This document shows, piece after piece, positions 33,486-43,640 of a stretch of DNA of 64,000 nt. Every line of letters begins with the position of its first letter. The first letter of the stretch is position 1. The translations under genes were made by a program, and so were the position numbers. A model generated the notes under the pieces. That model was not told the DNA's origin and searched no databases. It worked only from the letters and a program-made list of their open reading frames with translations. Origin of the DNA: Chloroflexota bacterium (GTDB lineage: Bacteria; Chloroflexota; Dehalococcoidia; Bin125); the NCBI GenBank assembly GCA_028873865.1, contig JAPPNI010000030.1, positions 21,268 to 85,267 of the forward strand, given 5' to 3'.

Positions 33486-34400
33486 CTAGCCCGACGAGGG
33501 GGCGCCCAAGAGCAGCGCGCGCCATTCGTCTTCGCCACGGTCAGCGTGGAGCTGCAGACCGCACTCGGCCAGGGCGGCCGTTACCTCATCCTGCCGAGCG
33601 TTGATCAGTCCGCTGACGATCAGCTTGCAGCCCGGCATCAGTGCACCGGCCAGATCTCCGGCCAGGAACTGCAACAGGTCGGCCGTCAGGTTCGCGACCA
33701 CGAGATCGAATCGCTGACCCGCCGGGACCGAGCCTTCCTGCACCCGGACGCAGTCGGCGAGCTGATTCTGACGCACCGTCTGACGCGCTGCGTCGACGGC
33801 GAGTGGATCGATGTCGGTCGCGAGCACCGACCCTGCGCCTAACCTGGCTGCGGCGACTGCGAGAATCCCACTCCCAGTGCCGACGTCCAGCACGTGCTCT
33901 CCGCCGTGGATCTGCTCGGCGAGCAGGCCGAGGGAGAGCCGTGTCGACTGGTGCTGTCCAGTGCCGAAGGCGAGTCCGGGCACGAGGTCGATGACGATCT
34001 CGTTCGCCCCGGGTTCATGTTGAACATGGGGTGAGCGAACGATGATCGTTTTCGGGCCGGGAACACGCACGATGTCGAAGTGGTCGTGCCACGCGGTGCG
34101 CCAATCACGGTTGGGCAGTTGCTTGACCTGAAGCAGTGGATCGACGCCGAGCAGATCGGCTGCCGCCGTTCGCGCAAGCGATTCGAGTCGATGCCACTGT
34201 TGGGCGGAGAGATAGGCGGCGACCTCGGCATGTTCGGTGCGATTGTCGTGGCCGGGCCATGGCTCTTCAGTCGGCTCGCCGAGTACGTATTCGACGCTGG
34301 AGTTGTGGACGCCAGCCAGCTCCCAGGCGGCGACGGCGAGTTCCACCTGGTTTGCTTCGACGGCGATGGAGACGCGAAGCAGCGCCGGCGACCGGCTAAT
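33486..34400 (-). CDS. prmA: Ribosomal protein L11 methyltransferase (start uncertain)
   Basis: PrmA trimethylates ribosomal protein L11 with SAM. Clear motifs: WHDHFDIVRVPGPKTIIVRSPHV, VIDLVPGLAFGTGQHQSTRLSLGLL, the SAM loop VLDVGTGSGILAVAAARLGAG with acidic ATDIDPLA, and FDLVVANLTADLLQFLAGDL. No in-frame ATG exists at the expected start. Candidates are an ATT at 34400, overlapping the dnaJ TAG and with GGAG nine bases ahead; a CTG at 34382; or a GTG at 34346, which would remove the first strand (RVSIAVEAN). The upper limit given here is the ATT. It is the last gene of the heat-shock operon, as in other HrcA-type bacteria. Confidence 0.88.
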   Translation of the reverse strand: MSRSPALLRVSIAVEANQVELAVAAWELAGVHNSSVEYVLGEPTEEPWPGHDNRTEHAEVAAYLSAQQWHRLESLARTAAADLLGVDPLLQVKQLPNRDWRTAWHDHFDIVRVPGPKTIIVRSPHVQHEPGANEIVIDLVPGLAFGTGQHQSTRLSLGLLAEQIHGGEHVLDVGTGSGILAVAAARLGAGSVLATDIDPLAVDAARQTVRQNQLADCVRVQEGSVPAGQRFDLVVANLTADLLQFLAGDLAGALMPGCKLIVSGLINARQDEVTAALAECGLQLHADRGEDEWRALLLGAPSSG

Positions 34401-35520
34401 TGGAGAACGCTCCGCGGATGCGCGAGAAGACGCCGTCGTCGTCGCCACCGGAGTTGGCGGGAATGTCGAGTTCCTCGGCGAGCTGCTCAAACAGCTCGCG
34501 CTGGCGACTCGATAGCTTGGCCGGGATCTCAACCACGACATGGACGCGCAGATCGCCCCGGCCGCGACCGCGCAGATGCGGGACGCCCTGTCCGCGCAGG
34601 CGGAATTCATGACCGTGCTGCGTCCCGGCGGGGACATTGAGGGGCTGCGCATGCCCATCGATGGCCGGGATGTCGACCTCGGCACCGAGCACGGCCTGCG
34701 CGACATTGAGATGCAGCGGCAGAATCAGGTCGTTGCCGTCGCGAAGAAAGGTCTCGTGCCCTCGGACGTTGATGTCGACGTAGAGATTGCCGGCCGGACC
34801 ACCGCGCATACCGGCGTCGCCCTCGCCGGAGAGACGCATCTGCGCCCCATCGGTGACGCCGGCAGGAATCTTCACCTTGAGCCGGCGGTTGCGCTGCTCA
34901 CGGCCGACGCCGCCGCAGGACTTGCAGGGATGTTCAATCACCGTGCCCTCGCCCTCGCAGGGCTCGCAGGGCGCGACGTTGACGAAGCGGCCGAAGACAT
35001 TGCTCTGCGTGCGGCGGACCTCGCCGGAGCCGCCGCAGAACTCGCAGGCGACGCGCTGGGTCCCGGGCTCGCCGCCCGAGCCGCCGCAGACCGTGCAGTG
35101 TTCCAACCGCGAGGCGCGAATCTCTTCCTCGCAGCCGAAGACGGCTTCTTCGAAATCGAGTTCGATCTGGATGCGGAGGTCGCCGCCGCGGATTGGGCCG
35201 GCGGCGCGGCGGCCGCCGAAGAAGGCGTCGAAGATGTCACCGAAGCCGCCGAAGTCGAATCCCTCGAAGCCGGTCCCCTGGGCGAACGCGCCGACCGAGC
35301 CGTACTGGTCGTACTTGGCCTTCTTCTCAGCGTCGGAGAGCACCTCGTAGGCCGCGGCGATGCGCTTGAACTTGGCCTCCGAGGCCTCCTTCTGCGCCGG
35401 GTCGGTCACCCGGTCGGGGTGATGCTCCATCGCCAGCTTGCGAAACGATCGACGGATCTCATCCTGCGAAGCCTCTCGAGAGAGGCCAAGAATCTCATAG
35501 AAGTCGTCGGATTGAGCCAT
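34396..35520 (-). CDS. dnaJ: Chaperone DnaJ (Hsp40)
   Basis: 374 residues, the standard type I DnaJ. J domain at the N-terminus with the HPD tripeptide in LAMEHHPDRVTD, then the Gly/Phe-rich segment (FAQGTGFEGFDFGGFGDIFDAFFGG) and the zinc domain with four CxxCxGxG repeats: CTVCGGSG, CEFCGGSG, CEPCEGEG and CKSCGGVG. The C-terminal substrate-binding domain follows. It stimulates DnaK ATPase and delivers unfolded clients. The gap to dnaK is 82 bases and holds a short stem (GCCTC-N5-GAGGC at 35574-35588) that could reduce readthrough. Confidence 0.96.
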   Translation of the reverse strand: MAQSDDFYEILGLSREASQDEIRRSFRKLAMEHHPDRVTDPAQKEASEAKFKRIAAAYEVLSDAEKKAKYDQYGSVGAFAQGTGFEGFDFGGFGDIFDAFFGGRRAAGPIRGGDLRIQIELDFEEAVFGCEEEIRASRLEHCTVCGGSGGEPGTQRVACEFCGGSGEVRRTQSNVFGRFVNVAPCEPCEGEGTVIEHPCKSCGGVGREQRNRRLKVKIPAGVTDGAQMRLSGEGDAGMRGGPAGNLYVDINVRGHETFLRDGNDLILPLHLNVAQAVLGAEVDIPAIDGHAQPLNVPAGTQHGHEFRLRGQGVPHLRGRGRGDLRVHVVVEIPAKLSSRQRELFEQLAEELDIPANSGGDDDGVFSRIRGAFSN

Positions 35521-35602
35521 CAGGCCGTTTCTTCGTTTGGCGCGGAGTTGGCGTCAGGGTACCGTCATGCCTTGCCTCAATACGAGGCGCCTGTCGCAAC
35601 TC

Positions 35603-37495
<1,893 letters not shown>

Positions 37496-37504
37496 AAGGT
37501 TCTC

Positions 37505-38098
37505 CTACTCGGTAGCTTCTTCTGCTGCTTCGTCTGGTGTGTCTGTTGATTCGATCGAGCCGTCGCCGACCATCACCTGCGTCGCCCTCAGGATGCGACT
37601 CCCGACGGTGTATCCGGTGCGCAGGACGGCGACGATCTCGTTGTGTCGTCCGGGCAGTTGCCCAACCGCTTCATGGAATTCGGGATCGAAGGACTGTTCA
37701 ACCGTCTCGATCCGCTTGACCTGTTGGCGTAGCAGCAGGGCGTTGAGCTTCTGCGAGATCAGCTCGACACCCTGGCGCCACGGGTCGTCAGCGTTTGGGT
37801 CGTCCGCCGGTGCTTCGCGGTTGGCGCGTTCGAAGTCGTCGGCCAGATCGAGCAGGTCGAGCAGAATCGCGCGCTGCGACTGCTGAACCCGATCGCGCAC
37901 GTCCTGGGCCGAGCGACGCTTGAGATTCTCGTAGTCGGCCTGGGCGCGCTGCCAGCCGGCATAGTTGCGCGCCGACTCCTCGCGCAGGGCCTCCAGCTCG
38001 TTCGCCGGCGCCTGAGAAACGTCGGTATCGGGTGCTGGTTCGACTACCTCGTCGGCCTGCTGCTCCGCCTGGTCAGTCGTCTGGCTGTCCTGGCTCAT
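37505..38098 (-). CDS. grpE: Nucleotide exchange factor GrpE
   Basis: 197 residues. An acidic unstructured N-terminus (SQTTDQAEQQADEVVEPAPDTD) precedes a long coiled coil (ELEALREESARNYAGWQRAQADYENLKRRSAQDVRDRVQQSQRAILLDLLDLADDFERA) and the beta-domain, with FDPEFHEAVGQLPGRHNEIVAVLRTGYTVGSRILRATQVMVG. GrpE exchanges ADP on DnaK. The ATG overlaps the hrcA stop by four bases (ATGA), so the upstream in-frame extension from 38278 is not part of the gene. Confidence 0.95.
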   Translation of the reverse strand: MSQDSQTTDQAEQQADEVVEPAPDTDVSQAPANELEALREESARNYAGWQRAQADYENLKRRSAQDVRDRVQQSQRAILLDLLDLADDFERANREAPADDPNADDPWRQGVELISQKLNALLLRQQVKRIETVEQSFDPEFHEAVGQLPGRHNEIVAVLRTGYTVGSRILRATQVMVGDGSIESTDTPDEAAEEATE

Positions 38099-39180
38099 CG
38101 ACTGACTCCGTAGACCGAGTCGATCATCTCCCGGAGCAAACGGGAGTAAAAGCGCGCAGCGGCGATGCTGCGCGGATAGTTCATCCGCGTCGGTCCGATC
38201 ACACCGACGTAGCCGGGGATCTCGGGCGAGCTCGCAGAAGTAGTAGAGGAGTGGTAGGGAGCCAGTACGAGAGAGCATTCCTGGAGCAGCTCGGTCGGGT
38301 GATCGTCTCCGATCAACACGTGCATGCCGCCCTCGACCGTGACCTCGTCAATGACCGAATGCGGGATCAAGTGTTCGGAGGCGTGCTGGTCGACCAGCTC
38401 GATCAGCTCCAGTGATCGCTCCGGCTCCTGCTGGAACTCCGGCTGCGCCATCATGCCGCCCAGCCCGGCGATCGACGGTACGCCGGCGCGTTCGGCGTCG
38501 CGATCCAGCACCTGCGCCAGCGTCTCCAGCACGAAGTGCTCGGCCGGATGCGTATCGGGCGTCTCAATCGCCTGGCGCGCCGCTTCGCGAACGTCGGGCG
38601 CCGAGCGACCGCGCAGCATCCAAGACAGTCGGGTCGACAGATCGTCCAGTTCATCCACTTCAATTGGCTGGGGTAGCGGCATCAGCTGCCGGATCATCCG
38701 CGCTTCCTGGACCACAACGATCATCAGAACCAAGAGCTCGTTCAGCGAGATCAGTTCTACCTGGCGGACACGCAGCCGCTCGGGATGGGGCGGCGCGACG
38801 ATCACCAGCAGACCGAGCGATCGGGCCAGCACATTGGCTGCCAGCTCGACCCATTCCTCGACCGAGGGAGCTGCCTGGAAAAACTGGTGGCGGACCTGCG
38901 CCTGTTCGGCCAGACCAAGCTCGGCGTGGCCCATCAGCGACTGGACGAAGTGGCGGTAGCCGCGATTCGAGGGCACTCGACCAGCGGAGGTATGCGGATG
39001 GGTGAGATAACCCTCCTGCTCGAGGGCGTGCATCTCATGTCGTATCGTGGCGGGCGACGCCGGCAGCGCGTACTTTTCCACCACATGGCGCGACGCGACC
39101 GGCGTCGCCGTCTCGATGTAGTCCTGGATGACGAGCTGCAGAATGCCGGCGCGTCGGTCTGACAACTGTTCGGAGATCAT
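38095..39180 (-). CDS. hrcA: Heat-inducible transcriptional repressor HrcA
   Basis: 361 residues. The N-terminal winged helix-turn-helix reads SDRRAGILQLVIQDYIETATPVASRHVVEKYALPASPATIRHEMHALEQEGYLTHPHTSAGRVPSNRGYRHFV, which closely follows the HrcA consensus. The later ELLVLMIVVVQEARMIRQL and C-terminal YVGVIGPTRMNYPRSIAAARFYSRLLREMID (GPTRM-Y) are the GAF-like and dimerisation parts. It binds the CIRCE element upstream of its own gene, with GroEL or heat modulating activity in other bacteria, and represses the whole hrcA-grpE-dnaK-dnaJ operon. Confidence 0.95.
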   Translation of the reverse strand: MISEQLSDRRAGILQLVIQDYIETATPVASRHVVEKYALPASPATIRHEMHALEQEGYLTHPHTSAGRVPSNRGYRHFVQSLMGHAELGLAEQAQVRHQFFQAAPSVEEWVELAANVLARSLGLLVIVAPPHPERLRVRQVELISLNELLVLMIVVVQEARMIRQLMPLPQPIEVDELDDLSTRLSWMLRGRSAPDVREAARQAIETPDTHPAEHFVLETLAQVLDRDAERAGVPSIAGLGGMMAQPEFQQEPERSLELIELVDQHASEHLIPHSVIDEVTVEGGMHVLIGDDHPTELLQECSLVLAPYHSSTTSASSPEIPGYVGVIGPTRMNYPRSIAAARFYSRLLREMIDSVYGVSR

Positions 39181-39228
39181 GGCTCGTATCGAGTCGTGTT
39201 CCGTCCCGAAGGCTCCGTTAGGCTGCGC

Positions 39229-39255
39229 TTAGCACTCTCCTACCGAGAGTGCTAA
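39229..39255 (-). promoter_or_regulatory. CIRCE operator (HrcA binding site)
   Basis: A perfect CIRCE: TTAGCACTC, nine bases, GAGTGCTAA. It lies 49 bases upstream of the hrcA start codon and just downstream of the -10 box, so bound HrcA would block transcription initiation. The same site could also affect the divergent ketosynthase-like gene 114 bases away. Confidence 0.97.
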
Positions 39256-39262
39256 CGCGGTC

Positions 39263-39291
39263 ATCGTAACAGCGTTTCCAAGAATCGGCAA
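39263..39291 (-). promoter_or_regulatory. Sigma-70-type promoter of the hrcA operon
   Basis: On the minus strand TTGCCG (39291-39286) is followed after 17 bases by TACGAT (39268-39263), a good vegetative promoter. The likely start of transcription falls within or next to the CIRCE operator. Spacing and position are all as expected for a HrcA-regulated promoter. Confidence 0.8.
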
Positions 39292-39368
39292 AGGAAATCG
39301 ATACTCAGACGTGGTCGACAGAACACGTCAGTCAGCTCAGCACACGGGGATGATGAGAGGCTGAAATC

Positions 39369-40616
39369 ATGGTCAGCGGTGCGTCCCATCGGGGACAGTT
39401 CGACGAATCTCTCGGCGAGCGCCGACGTGTGGTGATCACCGGGCTGGGCGCCGTGTCGGCCGCCGGAGGCAGCGCCGCAGACCTCTGGACCGCGCTCTCC
39501 GAGGGTCGCGTGTGCACCTCACCGCTGACGACCTTCGACGCGCCCCGAGCAGCTGCGGCCGGACAGGTCGACCGCGACTGGCACGGTCCCTCGGGCGCTC
39601 CGGATTGGCTGCTGGCACGGATGGATCGCGCTTCACGGCTGGCGCTGGACGCCGCGATTCAGGCCCAGACCGATGCGCGGATTGAGTTCAATCAACAGAA
39701 CGCCTTCGCCGTCGGAGCCGTGAGCGGAATCGCGCACCCGGGAACCGGCGATGATTGGGCGGCGTTGGGCTCCGGGCTCTCCGGCGCTTCGCTGGGACTG
39801 AACATCGCCGGACCGGTTTTCACCGTCGCCATGGGCGGCGCTTCCGGCCTCGCCTCGGTCGTGCTAGCCACCCAGATGATCCGCACGGGGGTTATCCGCG
39901 CCGCGCTGGCGATCGGCGCTGAGGCGCCGCTTCGAGCCGATATCTGGAACGCGTATGAGTCCGCGGGTTTACTCGACTCCAGCGGCGATCTCAATGCGCA
40001 GCGTCCATTCGACGCCAACCGTCAGGGCATGATTCTCGGCGAGGGCGCCGCCGCTTTGATGCTCGAAGATCGACAGCTCGCGACGCAGCGAGGGATTCAC
40101 ATCTACGCGGAGATCGGCGGCGAGGCGCTGACCGCCGGTCCGATGGGGGACGGGCAGGGACCCACCGATGTCGAGGTGGCCCGACGCGCAACCGGCGATG
40201 CATTGCTCGGCGGCGAGATCGCTCCGGCAGATGTCGACGTGGTGGTGACCGCAGGACTGGGGTTGCCCCGGGGCGACGAGCGAGAGACCGACGTGATCGA
40301 GCGAGCCTTCGGTCGGCGCACGCTCGACATGTACGCCGCCGCCGTCACTCCGAACGTTGGCTATACGGTCGGTGCATCGGGAGCACTCACGGCGGTGGCG
40401 GCCACGCAGATCGTCGACCAGCGTCAGATCCCGCCGCACGCCACGTTCGAGCAGGAAGACATCGCCTGTCGGCTGGGGTTCGTCCAGAAGCTCTACCGGG
40501 ACCGGATCGTCGGCGTCGCCACCGCCGCCTACGGCGCGCACGGACAGAACGCCGCCCTGGTTCTCCTGCCCCACCAGGCCGAAGCCGGCGACGAACTTCC
40601 CTTGCTAGCCAACTAG
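39369..40616 (+). CDS. Ketosynthase-fold protein without catalytic residues (FabF-like pseudoenzyme)
   Basis: 415 residues and clearly homologous to beta-ketoacyl-ACP synthase II: VVITGLGAVSAAGGSAADLWTALSEGR at the start, AALAIGAEAPLRADIWNAYESAGLL, RPFDANRQGMILGEGAAALMLED and ATAAYGAHGQNAALVLL. All three catalytic positions differ from the intact FabF at 2548. The nucleophile region reads FTVAMGGASGLAS (around 152-162, Gly in place of Cys). The first His region reads VVTAGLGLP (Gly296), and the second VTPNVGYTVGASGAL (Tyr332). It resembles chain-length-factor (KS-beta) subunits, which also lack the Cys, but no partner KS or ACP gene is adjacent. It is divergent from hrcA, 188 bases away. Perhaps a structural partner of FabF or an acyl-binding regulator. 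Confidence 0.85.
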   Translation: MVSGASHRGQFDESLGERRRVVITGLGAVSAAGGSAADLWTALSEGRVCTSPLTTFDAPRAAAAGQVDRDWHGPSGAPDWLLARMDRASRLALDAAIQAQTDARIEFNQQNAFAVGAVSGIAHPGTGDDWAALGSGLSGASLGLNIAGPVFTVAMGGASGLASVVLATQMIRTGVIRAALAIGAEAPLRADIWNAYESAGLLDSSGDLNAQRPFDANRQGMILGEGAAALMLEDRQLATQRGIHIYAEIGGEALTAGPMGDGQGPTDVEVARRATGDALLGGEIAPADVDVVVTAGLGLPRGDERETDVIERAFGRRTLDMYAAAVTPNVGYTVGASGALTAVAATQIVDQRQIPPHATFEQEDIACRLGFVQKLYRDRIVGVATAAYGAHGQNAALVLLPHQAEAGDELPLLAN

Positions 40617-40665
40617 AACCCCAGCTGCGTCTGCGCATATGTCACCTGCTCCGTAGGCTGTGCCT

Positions 40666-41319
40666 ATGGATATCGCCTGGTACGGACATGCCGCGTTTCG
40701 CCTGCGTGGTCGCGAAGCGGCCGTGGTCATGGATCCCTGCTCGCCGGAGACGGGCTTCCGACTCAACCGTCCTTCGGCCGACATCGTTACCGTCTCGCGC
40801 GAACACGATTCCTCGCACAACTGGGTCGAGGGCGTGACCCTGGAGTCCTCCGGACTCCAGCGCACGCTGGATGCGCCCGGCGAGTACGAGATCAAGCGCG
40901 TGCTGGCGACGGGGGTTCGCACTCTCGGGGCCGACGGAACGCGAAACATCTCGTTCGTCGTCACGATCGACGAGGTGATCGTGGCTCACCTCGGCGATCT
41001 GCAGGAGATGCCGGAGCGAGCCGCAATGGAGGAATTGCAACGAGCCGACGTGGTCCTCCTGCCCTGTGGCGGCGGATCTCACCTCTCCCCTCAGGCTGCC
41101 GCGGGGGTCGCAGCGGTGATTGCTGCCCCCCTCGTCATTCCCATGCTCTACCAGCCGGAGGGCGCGGAAGACGTCCATACCGGCCTCGAGCCACTCTCCG
41201 TGTTCCTCCAGGAGATGGGCCTGACCGTCGAGCCTCCGTCCGACAACCACATCAACGTGACCCGTTCGTCACTTCCCTCGGCGCCGACTGTGGCGCCGCT
41301 GCTGGCCAGAGGAGCCTGA
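40666..41319 (+). CDS. Metallo-beta-lactamase-fold protein (UlaG-like)
   Basis: 217 residues from ATG 40666. Starts MDIAWYGHAAFRLRG, the usual first strand of UlaG-like metal-dependent hydrolases, followed by VMDPCSPETG, SADIVTVSREHDSSHNW (in place of the standard HxHxDH motif the line reads SREHDSSH, so metal ligands are partly changed), and VAHLGDLQEMP with VVLLPCGGG. The C-terminal loss of the strict HxHxDH argues for a non-standard metal site or weak activity. It sits one base before the CocE-like gene, with which it is co-transcribed. Confidence 0.8.
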   Translation: MDIAWYGHAAFRLRGREAAVVMDPCSPETGFRLNRPSADIVTVSREHDSSHNWVEGVTLESSGLQRTLDAPGEYEIKRVLATGVRTLGADGTRNISFVVTIDEVIVAHLGDLQEMPERAAMEELQRADVVLLPCGGGSHLSPQAAAGVAAVIAAPLVIPMLYQPEGAEDVHTGLEPLSVFLQEMGLTVEPPSDNHINVTRSSLPSAPTVAPLLARGA

Positions 41320-41320
41320 C

Positions 41321-43222
41321 ATGGGTGAACAGCATTCGCAGCCCGAGTTTGAGGTCGTCATTCAACGCAACCGACGCGTCTCGATGCGCGACGGTGTGAC
41401 CCTGGCCACCGACGTCTACTTGCCTGCTCGCGACGGCGTTGCGCTCGACGGTCGGTGGCCGACGCTGCTCACCCGGACCCCCTATGACAAGCTCGGGTTC
41501 GCCGCCGACGGCGAATGGTGGGCGAGCCGGGGCTACGCCCGGGTCATGCAGGACGTCCGCGGCCGCTTCGCCTCGGAAGGCGACTTCTACCTGCTCAAGA
41601 ACGAAGCAGAAGACGGCTACGACACGATCGAGTGGCTCGCCGAGCAACCCTGGTCGACGGGCAAGGTCGGTACCGTCGGCACCTCCTACATGGGCTGGGT
41701 GCAGTCGGCCGCGGCGACACAGAATCCACCGCACCTCTCGGCGATGTGGGTGAACCAGGGCGCCTTCAACGGGCTCACCTCGTCGCTGCGGCAGGGCGGC
41801 GCGCTGGAGCTGCGCTGGCTGGCCTGGGCTTTCTGGAATGCACCTGTCAGCCCCGAGGCCATGTCGGACCCGTCGCTGTACGCGGCGCTCGACCAGGCCG
41901 CCGTGGACCTGCGCGGCTATCTCGATCGCCTCCCCTGGCGAGACGGCGACACCCCTCTCGCCCAGACCCAGGATTACGAGCGCTGGGCGATTGACCTGCT
42001 CACGCTTGCGCGCGAGGACGACTGGCTCTGGCAGTTGCCGTCAATGAATTTTGAGCGATTCATCGGCCAGACCGCCGATGTGCCGAGCGTCTACTCGGGT
42101 GGCTGGTACGACAGCTACACCAGAGCCACGACCGAGTCGTTTATGGCCTTTTCCGAGGCGATGTCGTCGCCGCAATACCTGCTCATGGGTCCCTGGACAC
42201 ATGGTGAGGTCACTCTCGACCGCACGTGGTCGGGCGATGTCGACTTCGGTCTCACCGCGCCGACATCGGGCAATCTCGCGCCGAGCATCTCCGACCTGCG
42301 CCTGCGCTTCTTCGACCACACGCTGAAGGACCTCGACAGCGGCTGGGCGGAGATGGCACCGGTCACGATGTTCGTGATGGGCGGAGGCAGCGGCCGCCGA
42401 ATTCCCTCAGGCCGGATGGATCACGGTGGCGAGTGGCGCGAAGAGTCGTCGTGGCCCCCGGCTGCTGCTGAGCAGGTCGACTGGTTCCTCCAGCCCGGCG
42501 GCGGACTGGCCACCGAGCCAGCGGGTGAAGATGGAGGTTCCTCCAGTTATCTCTTCGACCCGACGAACCCGGTTCCGTCGATCTCTGCCAACGTGTCGTC
42601 CCTGCGCGAATACGCGCCTGAGGATCCGACGCTGAAGTCGCAGATCTGGCCACCGACTCAGCGCTCTCGAGAGCTGATCCTGCCCGGGGGCGCCGACCAG
42701 CGCACGCGTCCCGACGTGATGGGCGCCGAGGCACCATACCTGCCGACCGCCTCCCGCTCCGACGTCCTTTCCTTCCGCACCGAGCCGCTGGCCGGGGATG
42801 TCGAGGTCAGCGGACCGGTCACGGTCCGCCTGTACGTCTCGACGAGCGCCCCGGACACCGACTTCACCGCTGCGCTACTCGACTGCTATCCGCCGAATGC
42901 GGACTATCCCGAGGGCTACCACCTGCGGATCACGGACAGCATCAAGCGTCTGCGCTTCCGCAACGGCTACGACCGCGAGGACCTGGTTTCAGCGGATGAC
43001 GTCGTCGAGGTATCGATCGAGCTCTACCCGACCTCGAACGTGTTCAAGGCGGGCCACAGGATCGGGATCGAGATCAGCAGCAGCAACTACCCCAGGTTCG
43101 ACGTCAACCCCAATACGGGAGAGCCGATTGGACGTCAGACGCACGTCAGGACAGCGCTGAACACGGTGCACCACAACGCAGATCGGGCATCTCGGGTGGA
43201 GCTGTCGGTGGTTCCTGCTTAA
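41321..43222 (+). CDS. CocE/NonD-family hydrolase
   Basis: 633 residues, an alpha/beta-hydrolase of the cocaine esterase / X-Pro dipeptidyl peptidase S15 family. Markers are RVSMRDGVTLATDVYLPA, RTPYDKLGF, GYARVMQDVRGRFASEGDF, and the nucleophile elbow GTSYMGWVQSAA (Ser122). GSYDSYTRATTES and WTHGEV near 255-295 carry the acid and His region (GPWTHGEV). The C-terminal jelly-roll (from about residue 440: DVLSFRTEPLAGDVEVSGPVTVRLYVST) is typical. No signal peptide, so it probably acts in the cytoplasm on esters or amides. It follows the metallo-beta-lactamase-fold gene with a single base between stop and start. Confidence 0.9.
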   Translation: MGEQHSQPEFEVVIQRNRRVSMRDGVTLATDVYLPARDGVALDGRWPTLLTRTPYDKLGFAADGEWWASRGYARVMQDVRGRFASEGDFYLLKNEAEDGYDTIEWLAEQPWSTGKVGTVGTSYMGWVQSAAATQNPPHLSAMWVNQGAFNGLTSSLRQGGALELRWLAWAFWNAPVSPEAMSDPSLYAALDQAAVDLRGYLDRLPWRDGDTPLAQTQDYERWAIDLLTLAREDDWLWQLPSMNFERFIGQTADVPSVYSGGWYDSYTRATTESFMAFSEAMSSPQYLLMGPWTHGEVTLDRTWSGDVDFGLTAPTSGNLAPSISDLRLRFFDHTLKDLDSGWAEMAPVTMFVMGGGSGRRIPSGRMDHGGEWREESSWPPAAAEQVDWFLQPGGGLATEPAGEDGGSSSYLFDPTNPVPSISANVSSLREYAPEDPTLKSQIWPPTQRSRELILPGGADQRTRPDVMGAEAPYLPTASRSDVLSFRTEPLAGDVEVSGPVTVRLYVSTSAPDTDFTAALLDCYPPNADYPEGYHLRITDSIKRLRFRNGYDREDLVSADDVVEVSIELYPTSNVFKAGHRIGIEISSSNYPRFDVNPNTGEPIGRQTHVRTALNTVHHNADRASRVELSVVPA

Positions 43223-43228
43223 TCGACG

Positions 43229-43621
43229 CTACTCTTCGCCCCTGATCAGGCGCTGTTGGCGCTTGCTGAAGCCGCTCAGGATTCGCTCGTAGGAGTCGAC
43301 GATCAGCTCCTCCAGCTCGTCGTCGGGCAGGTCCGACTCGAGCGTGATCGCGATCCAGTGGGACTTGTTGAGGTAGCTGGGGAAGGTGACGGCTTCGTAT
43401 TGCTGGTGGAGGGCGGGAACGATGGCGGGGTCGCACTTGATCGAGATTGCGTGCGGTTTGCCTTCGGTCGTGCCTCCGCCGACGAAGCAGAAGATCTTGC
43501 CGCCCTTGCCGTCGGCGTTGCGGTTGCCCAGCTTGTAGACGAGGTCATCCTCGCCCCAAGGCGAATCGGGCCAGGATCCGGGCAGTGTTTCGCAGAGGTC
43601 GGCGACGTCGTTGCGGTTCAT
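43229..43621 (-). CDS. MmcQ/YjbR-family DNA-binding-like protein
   Basis: 130 residues from the ATG at 43619-43621. Typical of the MmcQ/YjbR family (cyclophilin-like/double-wing fold): ETLPGSWPDSPWGEDDLVYKLGN, KIFCFVGGGTTEGKPHAISIKCDPAIVPALHQQY, LNKSHWIAITLESDLPDDELEELIVDSYERILSGF. The biochemical role is unknown; members are often linked to DNA-binding or stress. It is convergent with the CocE-like gene (six bases between stops) and immediately downstream of rho on the same strand. Confidence 0.85.
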   Translation of the reverse strand: MNRNDVADLCETLPGSWPDSPWGEDDLVYKLGNRNADGKGGKIFCFVGGGTTEGKPHAISIKCDPAIVPALHQQYEAVTFPSYLNKSHWIAITLESDLPDDELEELIVDSYERILSGFSKRQQRLIRGEE

Positions 43622-43640
43622 GGTTGCTCCCGAACGCGCG

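Noticed and set aside
33486..34706. prmA extended upstream into dnaJ to the ATG at 34706
   Set aside because: The extra 100 residues are the alternative frame of dnaJ, with low-complexity Ser/Arg composition and no PrmA homology.
35574..35588. Terminator between dnaK and dnaJ
   Set aside because: A five-base stem with no U-tract is too weak; dnaJ needs readthrough in this operon. Could be a partial attenuator only.
37505..38278. GrpE extended by 60 residues upstream
   Set aside because: That part lies in hrcA in another frame; the ATGA overlap at 38095-38098 is the natural start.
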